From Planctomycetota bacterium (GTDB lineage: Bacteria; Planctomycetota; Planctomycetia; Pirellulales; UBA1268): a stretch of 5,726 nt of DNA. Below the pieces are notes generated by a model that saw nothing but the letters and a program-made list of their open reading frames with translations, ran no database searches and was not told the DNA's origin. The stretch is taken from positions 1 to 5,726 of the forward strand of contig JAQBZA010000222.1 in the NCBI GenBank assembly GCA_027622795.1, read 5' to 3'. Both the position numbers and the translations under genes were made by a program. Every line of letters starts with the position of its first letter. The first letter of the stretch is position 1. Below are positions 1-5,613 of this stretch, piece by piece.

Positions 1-1
1 C

Positions 2-328
2 GGCGGGGAGGGGGTGCTGACGATCGCCGACAACGGCTGCGGCATGAGCGAAGAGGTGCTGGAACACCTCTTCGAACCGTTCTTCACCCGGCGCAAGGCA
101 GGGCAGGGCACCGGCCTGGGGCTGTCGATCGTGCATCGGATCGTGGCCGATCACGGGGGCCGCATCGAGGCATCGAGTGCCGGCGAGGGCCAAGGGTCGA
201 CCTTTCGCGTCATGCTGCCACTGGCGGAGGTCGGTGGCCCGCCGGCCGCCGGCCGCGATGCAGCGAGCCGCCAGCCCACCACGCGAGACACACCCCAGGA
301 GGTGCATCATCACAGTGAAGCAGCCTAG
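2..328 (+). CDS. Sensor histidine kinase, C-terminal end of the ATP-binding domain (5' end outside window)
   Basis: This is the last 108 residues of a two-component sensor kinase; sensor, HisKA and N-box parts lie upstream of the window. Numbering from the first codon in the window, the HATPase_c boxes appear in the expected order: the G1 box DNGCGM (residues 10-15), the F box LFEPFFTRRK (23-32) and the G2 box GTGLGLSIV (36-44). The final beta strand GSTFRVMLPLAE closes the domain. The approximately 35 residues after it (Pro/Ala/Arg-rich, ending HHHSEAA) look like an unstructured tail. The protein would bind ATP, autophosphorylate a histidine encoded upstream, and pass the phosphate to the regulator encoded 4 bases downstream. 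The F and G2 boxes resemble those of NtrB/ZraS-type kinases, which fits the NtrC-type partner. No receiver domain follows, so this is not a hybrid kinase at its C-terminus. The signal sensed cannot be told from this part. Confidence 0.93.
   Translation, partial: GGEGVLTIADNGCGMSEEVLEHLFEPFFTRRKAGQGTGLGLSIVHRIVADHGGRIEASSAGEGQGSTFRVMLPLAEVGGPPAAGRDAASRQPTTRDTPQEVHHHSEAA
297..304 (+). promoter_or_regulatory. Strong Shine-Dalgarno sequence ahead of the response regulator
   Basis: AGGAGGTG is an almost perfect anti-16S match lying inside the kinase tail. It is 28 bases from the ATG at 333 but 10 bases from an in-frame GTG at 315, which would add MKQPRT to the protein and overlap the kinase stop by 14 bases. 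The site therefore argues for the GTG start, whereas family habit (proteins opening MRILFADDE) argues for the ATG. Either start implies translational coupling to the kinase. Confidence 0.5.
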
Positions 329-332
329 GACC

Positions 333-1715
333 ATGCGGATTTTGTTTGCCGATGACGAGACGTCGATCCAGGAACTGATGCGGATCGAACTGCCTCGTCT
401 CGGCTACGAGGCCACGGTCTGCCCCGATGGCCGGACGGCCCTGGCCGCTCTCGAGCGGACCGCCTACGACTGCGTGGTCGTGGATCTCGACATGCCCGGT
501 GTCGGCGGGCTCGAGGTGATCGCCCGTGTGCGGGAGACATCGCCCGACACCGAGACGGTGATCATCACCGGCAAGTCGTCGCTGGAAAGCGCCGTCACAG
601 CCGTGCGACAAGGAGTGTTTGATTATCTCACCAAGCCCTGCAAGCTGGCCGAGATCCAGGCTGTGCTCGAGCGGGTGCGGAAGAAGCGGGAGCTCACCGC
701 CCGACTGCGGGCGCTCGAAAGTCGGGTGAGACGGGCCGAGGGATCGGGGCGAATGGTAGGCGATTCGGTGGCGCTCAACCAGGTCCGCCGGCTGGTCGAC
801 CGCGTGGCCGGCAGTGAGTCCAACGTGCTGATTCGCGGCGAGACGGGCACCGGCAAGGAACTCGTTGCCCGTGCTATCCACGAGGCCAGCCCACGCGCCA
901 ACCGGCCGCTGGTGGCGGTCAACTGCGGGTCACTCCCGGAGCATCTCGTGGAAAGCGAACTCTTCGGCCATCGCAAGGGAGCCTTCACCGGCGCTGACGA
1001 GCACCGGGCCGGGCTGTTTGAGGTGGCCGACGGAGGCACGCTGTTTCTTGACGAAATCGGCGAACTTCCCAAGCCACTTCAGCCCCGCCTCCTGCGGGCG
1101 CTTGAGAGTGGCGAAATCCGTCGGGTCGGCGAGAACCAATCGCACACGGTTGATGTGCGAGTCGTCTGCGCCACGCATCGCTCCTTGGAGGAGATGGCTG
1201 CGGCTGGTGACTTTCGCGACGACCTGCTGTTTCGGATCAACACGTTCGAGATCATGCTCCCGCCGCTCCGCGAACGGCGGGAAGACATCCCCGAACTGGT
1301 GCAGCATTTTGTGCGACATGCGCGGCCGCAGACGCCGGCTGCGGCCACAGTCGCCAGTGACGAGGTGCTGGCGATCCTGGCCGCCCATCACTGGCCCGGC
1401 AATGTTCGCGAGCTGGCCAACGTGGTCGAGCACGCGCTTGTGCTCTGCGACGATCTGCCCCTCCAGGTGGATCACCTACCGGCGCGTTTTGGCGCGGTGG
1501 CAGCGGCCCCTGCCACTGCGGGGAGGTCGATAAACCAGCCTCCGGCGGAGCCTCAGCCGTCTGCGCGGCCGGAGAGCCTCCGTGAGTTGGAGATGCGGGC
1601 GATTCTTGAAGGACTCGAGCGGAATAATGGCAACAAGGCCCGCACCGCTGAGGAGCTCGGTATCAGTCTGAAGACACTCTACAACAAACTGCATCAACTG
1701 CAGGAAGCAAAGTAA
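333..1715 (+). CDS. Sigma-54-dependent response regulator, NtrC/ZraR type (REC-AAA+-Fis HTH)
   Basis: This is a complete 460-residue activator of sigma-54 promoters, of normal length for the NtrC family. Residues 1-120 form the receiver: acidic pocket D7/D8, phospho-acceptor D51 in VVVDLDMP, T79, and K101 in the TKP motif. A charged linker (about 113-137) leads to the AAA+ domain. That domain has Walker A GETGTGKE (169-176), the sigma-54-contacting GAFTGA loop intact (216-221), Walker B TLFLDE (236-241), the arginine-finger region FRDDLLFRIN, and WPGNVREL of sensor II. A Pro/Ala-rich linker precedes the Fis-type helix-turn-helix (about 416-460, NKARTAEELGISLKTLYNKL). It should bind enhancer DNA and, when phosphorylated by the upstream kinase, remodel sigma-54 RNA polymerase. 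ATG 333 is chosen because the family begins this way; GTG 315 has the better ribosome-binding site. The regulon is not identifiable, so no symbol is given. Confidence 0.95.
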   Translation: MRILFADDETSIQELMRIELPRLGYEATVCPDGRTALAALERTAYDCVVVDLDMPGVGGLEVIARVRETSPDTETVIITGKSSLESAVTAVRQGVFDYLTKPCKLAEIQAVLERVRKKRELTARLRALESRVRRAEGSGRMVGDSVALNQVRRLVDRVAGSESNVLIRGETGTGKELVARAIHEASPRANRPLVAVNCGSLPEHLVESELFGHRKGAFTGADEHRAGLFEVADGGTLFLDEIGELPKPLQPRLLRALESGEIRRVGENQSHTVDVRVVCATHRSLEEMAAAGDFRDDLLFRINTFEIMLPPLRERREDIPELVQHFVRHARPQTPAAATVASDEVLAILAAHHWPGNVRELANVVEHALVLCDDLPLQVDHLPARFGAVAAAPATAGRSINQPPAEPQPSARPESLRELEMRAILEGLERNNGNKARTAEELGISLKTLYNKLHQLQEAK

Positions 1716-1747
1716 ACATCAAACCTTTTGGAAGACCTTGCAATGCA

Positions 1748-2497
1748 CTACGTCTTGCGGATGACACCAGCGAGAATGCCAAGCACTTTCGCAGACTTTA
1801 CGTAAATCGGCCGCATCGAGCTGTTGGCAGGCTGGAGCCGAATTCGGTCTCGCTCAGGGAACCACTGCTTGAGCGTTGCTTCACCATCTTCCGTTTGAGC
1901 AACCACGATATCGCCAGAGTGGGCCGAATGCTTCTTCTGGATCACCACCCAATCGCCATCGGCAATTTGTGCGTCGATCATAGAATCGCCCATCACTTTG
2001 AGAACAAAGTGGTTGTCACGATTGAACAGACTTTCGAAGTCAACTCGATCGGTTATTTCTTCGGCCGGCCGCAGCGTGCCCGCAGCCACCCACCCAGCCA
2101 TCGGTAGGCCACGGAGATGGGCCGGTTCATTGACCAGTTCGATAGCCCGCGACATGTTTTTGCCGCGAGTAATCATGTTCTTGCGCTCCAGTGCCTTGAG
2201 GTGACAGACAACACCGTTTGGTGACTTAATTTTGAAGGCCTGCCCAATCTCGCGCACGGTGGGCCCATAGCCACGGGAATGGATTTTGTCGCGAATAAAC
2301 GCGTAGATCTCCAACTGGCGTTCGGTTGGTGCGCCTTCGGCATCATCACTATCGCTCCGCGCTAAACCGAAGAGGCTATTTGAGCCGGGCAATTGTGTCT
2401 TTCCTCTGCGCGACGCGTGGCGTCGCCCCGGCACCTTCGTGCCGCGGGCAGTTGAACGATTGGGAGGAGCCTTCCGTTTTGCGATGGTCTTGGGCAT
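1748..2497 (-). CDS. lexA: LexA, SOS-response transcriptional repressor (S24 self-cleaving)
   Basis: This encodes a 249-residue repressor with the full LexA plan. Residues 57-121 are the winged-helix DNA-binding domain (PTERQLEIYAFI, GYGPTVREIG, recognition helix SPNGVVCHLKALERK). The cleavage site is A139-G140 in WVAAG. The catalytic dyad is S172 in MGDSM and K210 in ATLKQW, spaced as in E. coli LexA (S119, K156). On DNA damage, RecA filaments would stimulate self-cleavage and derepress SOS genes. Unlike the usual roughly 200-residue protein, it carries about 55 extra N-terminal residues, basic and Pro/Ser-rich, without recognisable fold. The start is ATG 2497, with AGGA-type pairing 12 bases upstream; ATG 2509 has no proper spacing, and upstream reading only overlaps sppA. 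A TTG at 2392 preceded by AGAGGA would give a more standard 214-residue protein. The gene converges on the response regulator with 32 bases between stops. Its base composition is lower in GC than its neighbours. Confidence 0.95.
   Translation of the reverse strand: MPKTIAKRKAPPNRSTARGTKVPGRRHASRRGKTQLPGSNSLFGLARSDSDDAEGAPTERQLEIYAFIRDKIHSRGYGPTVREIGQAFKIKSPNGVVCHLKALERKNMITRGKNMSRAIELVNEPAHLRGLPMAGWVAAGTLRPAEEITDRVDFESLFNRDNHFVLKVMGDSMIDAQIADGDWVVIQKKHSAHSGDIVVAQTEDGEATLKQWFPERDRIRLQPANSSMRPIYVKSAKVLGILAGVIRKT
2410..2444. repeat. Two adjacent perfect hairpins inside the lexA N-terminal extension
   Basis: GCGACGC / GCGTCGC (2410-2416 and 2420-2426, 3-base loop) is followed 2 bases later by CGGCAC / GTGCCG (2429-2434 and 2439-2444, 4-base loop). 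Both stems are perfect and GC-rich. In the lexA mRNA they fall at about codons 18-30, just upstream of the AGAGGA-TTG alternative start at 2392. They may fold in the message or may simply reflect Arg/Gly/Ala codon choice. Confidence 0.5.
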
Positions 2498-2541
2498 GGG
2501 AGACAACATTCCTGTATGGTGGGCGAAACTCACAATAAGCA

Positions 2542-2561
2542 CAGCCGACTCGAGTTGGCTG
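2542..2561. promoter_or_regulatory. 20-bp palindrome between lexA and sppA, candidate operator
   Basis: CAGCCGACTCGAGTTGGCTG reads the same on both strands except for one G/T pair at symmetric positions 6 and 15. It lies a few bases downstream of the proposed lexA transcription start and its right end covers the -35 of the proposed sppA promoter. Dimeric repressors such as LexA bind sites of this size, and lexA genes are normally autoregulated, so LexA is the obvious candidate ligand. The motif does not match the E. coli CTGT-N8-ACAG box or the Gram-positive GAAC-N4-GTTC box; LexA boxes differ between phyla. Confidence 0.45.
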
Positions 2562-2583
2562 GACGTCGGTATCTTACTATACA
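2555..2583 (+). promoter_or_regulatory. Candidate sigma-70-type promoter for sppA
   Basis: TTGGCT (2555-2560), a 17-base spacer, and TATACA (2578-2583) make a plausible housekeeping promoter, each hexamer matching 4/6. The start would be near 2590, giving a leader of about 85 bases. Its -35 lies within the 20-bp palindrome and its -10 abuts the opposing lexA -10, so the two promoters would compete for polymerase. Confidence 0.33.
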
Positions 2584-2598
2584 GCAGTTCATTTTCAA
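2571..2598 (-). promoter_or_regulatory. Candidate sigma-70-type promoter for lexA
   Basis: On the - strand, TTGAAA (2598-2593) is followed after 16 bases by TAAGAT (2576-2571). Matches to the housekeeping consensus are 5/6 and 4/6. Transcription would start near 2564, leaving a leader of roughly 66 bases before ATG 2497, with the palindrome at about +3 to +22. The assignment is by eye only. Confidence 0.35.
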
Positions 2599-2656
2599 GT
2601 AGAATCCCCCGGTTTTTTTGGCCGGCGGGTAAATTGGTCGCTGGGCAGGCATTCTC

Positions 2657-2662
2657 GAGGAG
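2657..2662 (+). promoter_or_regulatory. Ribosome-binding site of sppA
   Basis: GAGGAG lies 12 bases upstream of ATG 2675. The spacing is somewhat long, but it is the only purine-rich core nearby and supports that start, which places the signal peptide exactly at the N-terminus. Confidence 0.55.
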
Positions 2663-2674
2663 CGAAAAAGCATT

Positions 2675-4462
2675 ATGAAAAGCCTCATTCGTTTTTTGAT
2701 GGTGGTGGGGTTCGCGAGTGTGCACCTTGCGGGGTGGAGCGGCGCCGCGGAGGTCGAAAAAAAGCCGGGCCGAATGATCGCCCGGATTGCGATCTCTGGA
2801 TCGATCCCGGAGGGAGTCGGGCAGGAAGGGATGTTGGTTGACGTGTCGCCCCGACTCCATCGGATCGTGGAACGCCTGGACGAGGCCGCGAACGACTCTC
2901 GCGTCAAGGGCCTTCTTCTAACAATTGAGAGCCCCGACCTCGGTCGCGGTCGGATGGAGGAGATCGCGGCGGCCATCAGCCGGGTTCAGAAGGTGGGCAA
3001 GCCCGTCACCGCCCACTTGGTGAGTGGAGGGCCAGTGGCCTACTGCCTGGCCGCTACATGCAACTCCGTTTCTATGCCCCCCGCGGCGACGCTGGAAATC
3101 ACCGGTGTGCGGATGGAGGTGACATTCTTCAAGGCGATGCTCGACACCCTGGGGGTTGATGCCGAGATTCTGCAGGTGGGTGAATTTAAGGGGGCCGGCG
3201 AGCCACTGACCCGAACAGGCATGAGCCCGCAGTTGCGGGCTCAGTATGAGGAGTTTGTTGGCGATCTCTATCGGCAACTCGTGGAACGGGTGGCCGCTAC
3301 CCGTGAACTTGCGGTGGAGCGGGCTCAGGAACTCGTCGACGTCGGTGTGTTTACTCCAGAAGCCGCGCAGGACGCGGGGTTGATTGATGCCGTGGCCTAC
3401 GAAGACGAGGCGATCAGCGGCTTGGCCTCACGACTCGATATCGAAGATCCAAAGGTGGATCATAACTATGCCGCCAAGGAGGTTGACAACGACTTTTCCG
3501 GGATCGGGGGCATGGTGAAGCTCGTCGAGATGTTTTCTGGTGGCGGCAAGAAGTCGACCAAGGCCCGCGATAAGCGAGTGGCGATTGTGTATCTCAGCGG
3601 AGAGATTCAGGAAGGGAAGGGCGCCGAAGGCCTCTTGGGAGGTGGAAGCGGCAGTTCTGACAAGGTGATCAAGGCGATCCGCCAGGCGGCGGACGACTCG
3701 AGCGTGGCGGCAATTGTGCTTCGTATCGATTCACCAGGCGGCTCCGCACTGGCCAGCGACCTGATCTGGCGGGAAGCTGAGCGGACCCACAAGCCCGTGG
3801 TTGCCAGCCTGTCTGACACGGCCGCCAGCGGCGGCTACTACGTGGCGGTGGCGGCTGATCGGATCGTCGCGGCGCCGGGTACGCTCACCGGCTCGATCGG
3901 GGTGGTCGGGGGGAAGATTGCCGTTGGCGAGGCGCTCAGCAAGGTGGGCGTGCATACCGATGTGGTGAGCAAAGGCCGGAACGCCGGCTGGCTTTCGATG
4001 CAGACTCCCTTTACCGAGCATGAGCGGGAGGCCTTCCTCTCCACGATGAAGGACGTCTACCGACTGTTCACATCGAAGGTGGCCGACGGCCGTCGGCTCG
4101 ACAGCGAAAAGCTGAAGACGCTCGCCGAGGGCCGTGTGTTCACCGGTCGGATGGCCAAGGAACTCGGACTCGTCGACAGGTTGGGAACGCTCGATGATGC
4201 CATCGACGAGGCCCGGCAGTTGGCCGGTCTCGCGGCCGGAGAAAAGCTCGAGCGGTTGCTCCTCCCAGAGCCCCGGGGCCTGTTTGAAGACCTGTTTGGT
4301 CAGGCGGGCAACGCGGCGCCGCCGGTGGCCAAGGCGGCCGTGCTCACTTTCCTCACCGGCCTGTCGGGAGTAGACGAATTCCTGGAGCACCTCCATGCCC
4401 TCGCGCTGGTCACGTCCGGCCGGCCGCTGATGATGCTGCCGGCCAAGATCAGCGTGCGATAA
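2675..4462 (+). CDS. sppA: Signal peptide peptidase SppA, two-domain (67K) type
   Basis: This is a 595-residue serine protease of family S49, similar in length to E. coli SppA, which digests leftover signal peptides at the cytoplasmic membrane on its outer face. An N-terminal hydrophobic stretch (about 5-20, LIRFLMVVGFASVHLAG) followed by WSGAAE looks like a signal peptide, cleavable near residue 24 or 25, or an uncleaved anchor. The N-terminal S49 domain (about 34-250) supplies the general base K172 in VGEFKGAGEP. The C-terminal domain (about 300-515) supplies the nucleophile S385 in DTAASGGYY, preceded by RIDSPGG and followed by GTLTGSIGV. This Lys-from-one-domain, Ser-from-the-other arrangement is that of the 67K enzymes. 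Gly/Lys-rich linkers (288-299, 316-328) flank the second domain start. The gene is divergent from lexA across a 177-base gap and runs into the yjbQ-like gene after 10 bases. Confidence 0.93.
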   Translation: MKSLIRFLMVVGFASVHLAGWSGAAEVEKKPGRMIARIAISGSIPEGVGQEGMLVDVSPRLHRIVERLDEAANDSRVKGLLLTIESPDLGRGRMEEIAAAISRVQKVGKPVTAHLVSGGPVAYCLAATCNSVSMPPAATLEITGVRMEVTFFKAMLDTLGVDAEILQVGEFKGAGEPLTRTGMSPQLRAQYEEFVGDLYRQLVERVAATRELAVERAQELVDVGVFTPEAAQDAGLIDAVAYEDEAISGLASRLDIEDPKVDHNYAAKEVDNDFSGIGGMVKLVEMFSGGGKKSTKARDKRVAIVYLSGEIQEGKGAEGLLGGGSGSSDKVIKAIRQAADDSSVAAIVLRIDSPGGSALASDLIWREAERTHKPVVASLSDTAASGGYYVAVAADRIVAAPGTLTGSIGVVGGKIAVGEALSKVGVHTDVVSKGRNAGWLSMQTPFTEHEREAFLSTMKDVYRLFTSKVADGRRLDSEKLKTLAEGRVFTGRMAKELGLVDRLGTLDDAIDEARQLAGLAAGEKLERLLLPEPRGLFEDLFGQAGNAAPPVAKAAVLTFLTGLSGVDEFLEHLHALALVTSGRPLMMLPAKISVR

Positions 4463-4472
4463 GCGGCACGCC

Positions 4473-4904
4473 ATGGCCTGGATCCAGCGTGAGATCGAAT
4501 TGCGGCCGCGGCGGCGCGGGTTTCACCTCATCACCACGGAGGTGTTGGAGGCGGTGCCCGAGATCGGCCGCCTGCAGGTGGGGCTGATGCATATCTTCAT
4601 CCGCCACACGTCGGCGAGCCTTTCGGTCAACGAGAATGCCGACCCCGACGTGCCGGTCGATCTGGAGATGGCATTGGATCGCGTTGCCCCGGAGACCCTT
4701 CCCTACGTGCATACCTGCGAAGGCCCTGACGACATGCCGGCCCATGTGAAGGCCTCGCTGCTAGGCAGTTCGGTGAGCCTCCCGATCCGTGATGGCCACC
4801 CTTGCCTCGGCACCTGGCAGGGGATCTATCTCTGTGAGCACCGAATCACTGGCGGCCCCCGCCGGATCGTGATCACGCTCCACGGCGAGGAGGGTTGCTG
4901 CTAG
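4473..4904 (+). CDS. YjbQ/UPF0047 family protein (secondary thiamine-phosphate synthase type)
   Basis: This is a 143-residue single-domain protein of the UPF0047/YjbQ family, at the family's usual length. The signature residues are present: HTSASLSVNENAD (45-57), DDMPAHVK (86-93), the GTWQGIYLCEHR block (113-124) and a closing VITLHGEE. The conserved His, Asp and Glu side chains (H45, D86, H91, E122, H123) fit a metal- or phosphate-binding pocket. E. coli YjbQ shows weak thiamine-phosphate synthase activity that can suppress thiE loss, which is the origin of the name; the physiological role is unclear and no other thiamine gene lies here. It is probably cytoplasmic, with no signal peptide. 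ATG 4473 begins 10 bases after the sppA stop with no clear Shine-Dalgarno sequence, suggesting coupled translation with sppA. The C-terminal CysCys pair is unusual but small. Confidence 0.92.
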   Translation: MAWIQREIELRPRRRGFHLITTEVLEAVPEIGRLQVGLMHIFIRHTSASLSVNENADPDVPVDLEMALDRVAPETLPYVHTCEGPDDMPAHVKASLLGSSVSLPIRDGHPCLGTWQGIYLCEHRITGGPRRIVITLHGEEGCC

Positions 4905-5013
4905 TCTTCACGCTATCGCAGTTCTTCGCGATCCCGCCCGGTGCTTGCTTGAGACTGCCGGAAGAAGACAGAACTCCGTCGCCAGTCCTGATCAACGGAG
5001 CTAAGATTGGGAT
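4905..5013. other. Intergenic gap ahead of the nucleotidyltransferase gene
   Basis: No gene is seen in these 109 bases. A weak inverted repeat ATCGC/GCGAT (4915-4919, 4928-4932) follows the yjbQ-like stop but has no T-run, so it is a poor terminator. A second repeat, CTCCGT/ACGGAG (4974-4979, 4995-5000, 15-base loop), would cover the only GGAG near the next start. No convincing promoter hexamers were found. Composition changes here from GC-rich to more AT-rich. Confidence 0.4.
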
Positions 5014-5613
5014 ATGGACACGATGCTTGAAATCGCGAAACGAGTGGATGACTTCATGATGGAACGGTCACCAGTCCACGACACCATGCGAAGGCTTGCC
5101 CAGACGCTAGGAGACCTTGGAATTCCTTTCGCGATTGCCGGAGCAATGGCCGCCAATGCGCATGGCCATCGAAGAACGACGGCCGACGTGGATGTCCTGC
5201 TGCGACGAGAAGATCTTGTTCGATTTAAAGACCGATGGATTGGTCGTGGATGGCAGGATCTTTTTGAAGGATCAAAGGGTTTTCAAGACACGTTGAATGG
5301 GGTCAAAGTCGATGTGCTGATTGTGGGCGATTATCCAGGCGATGGGAGGCCCAAGCCAGTGTCGTTTCCAGCCCCGGAATCAGTGTGGGAAGTTCATGAC
5401 GAACGTGTACCCTACGTCAATCTTTCGTCACTGCTCGAACTGAAGATCGCCAGCGGAATGACGGCTGCCCATCGACTTCAAGACCTGGCAGATGCAATCC
5501 AGTTGATCCGCGTAAACGCTCTGCCCCAGAACTACGCAGCACAACTTAATCCGTTCGTCCGAGCCAAGTTCGATGAACTCTGGCGCGCCGCCCAAGTCTC
5601 GGAAGACTATTGA
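5014..5613 (+). CDS. Nucleotidyltransferase-fold protein, AbiEii-like/minimal NTase group
   Basis: This 199-residue protein has the layout of the DNA polymerase-beta-like nucleotidyltransferase superfamily. After a helical N-terminus (about 8-34), the core strand and turn PFAIAGAMAANAHGHRRTTADVDVLL (split here as 38-50 and 51-63) place AGAMA where the GG/GS motif normally sits. The metal-binding acids are D58 and D60, with the third, D100, in VKVDVLIVG. The C-terminal LLELKIASG (140-148), then R154 and DLADAIQLI (157-165), recall the ELK...KD..D pattern of AbiEii-type toxins and related antitoxin NTases. It would transfer a nucleotide from NTP to an RNA or protein target; the target is unknown. 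The start is ATG 5014, with ATG 5023 possible; GGAG at 4997-5000 is 13 bases away. Its 3' end overlaps another reading frame by 41 bases. Its codons are visibly AT-richer than those of sppA and the yjbQ-like gene, a hint of separate origin. Confidence 0.78.
   Translation: MDTMLEIAKRVDDFMMERSPVHDTMRRLAQTLGDLGIPFAIAGAMAANAHGHRRTTADVDVLLRREDLVRFKDRWIGRGWQDLFEGSKGFQDTLNGVKVDVLIVGDYPGDGRPKPVSFPAPESVWEVHDERVPYVNLSSLLELKIASGMTAAHRLQDLADAIQLIRVNALPQNYAAQLNPFVRAKFDELWRAAQVSEDY

Noticed and set aside
210..881. Open frames on the - strand opposite the kinase and regulator
   Set aside because: They are shadows of the REC and AAA+ coding frames with low-complexity His/Pro/Arg composition and no motif.
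1716..1747. Possible bidirectional terminator between the regulator and lexA stops
   Set aside because: The 32 bases hold no stem longer than a few pairs and only a short TTTT run; termination there cannot be supported.
2569..2584. E. coli-like LexA box (CTGTATAGTAAGATAC on the - strand)
   Set aside because: Only the CTGT half matches; the other half is ATAC instead of ACAG. The sequence is better explained as the overlapping -10 regions.
2616..2656. Sigma-54 promoter ahead of sppA as a target for the response regulator
   Set aside because: Several GG and GC doublets are present, but none has the TGGCAC-N5-TTGC spacing.
2498..2860. N-terminal extension of the lexA frame to 370 residues starting at 2860
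   Set aside because: It would run antisense through the sppA signal peptide and N-terminal coding region and across the intergenic promoters; the extra residues have no domain-like features.
3731..4474. Long open frame on the - strand (247 codons) opposite sppA
   Set aside because: The sppA frame encodes a clear S49 protease throughout; the antisense frame is His/Arg/Gly-rich shadow typical of GC-rich DNA.
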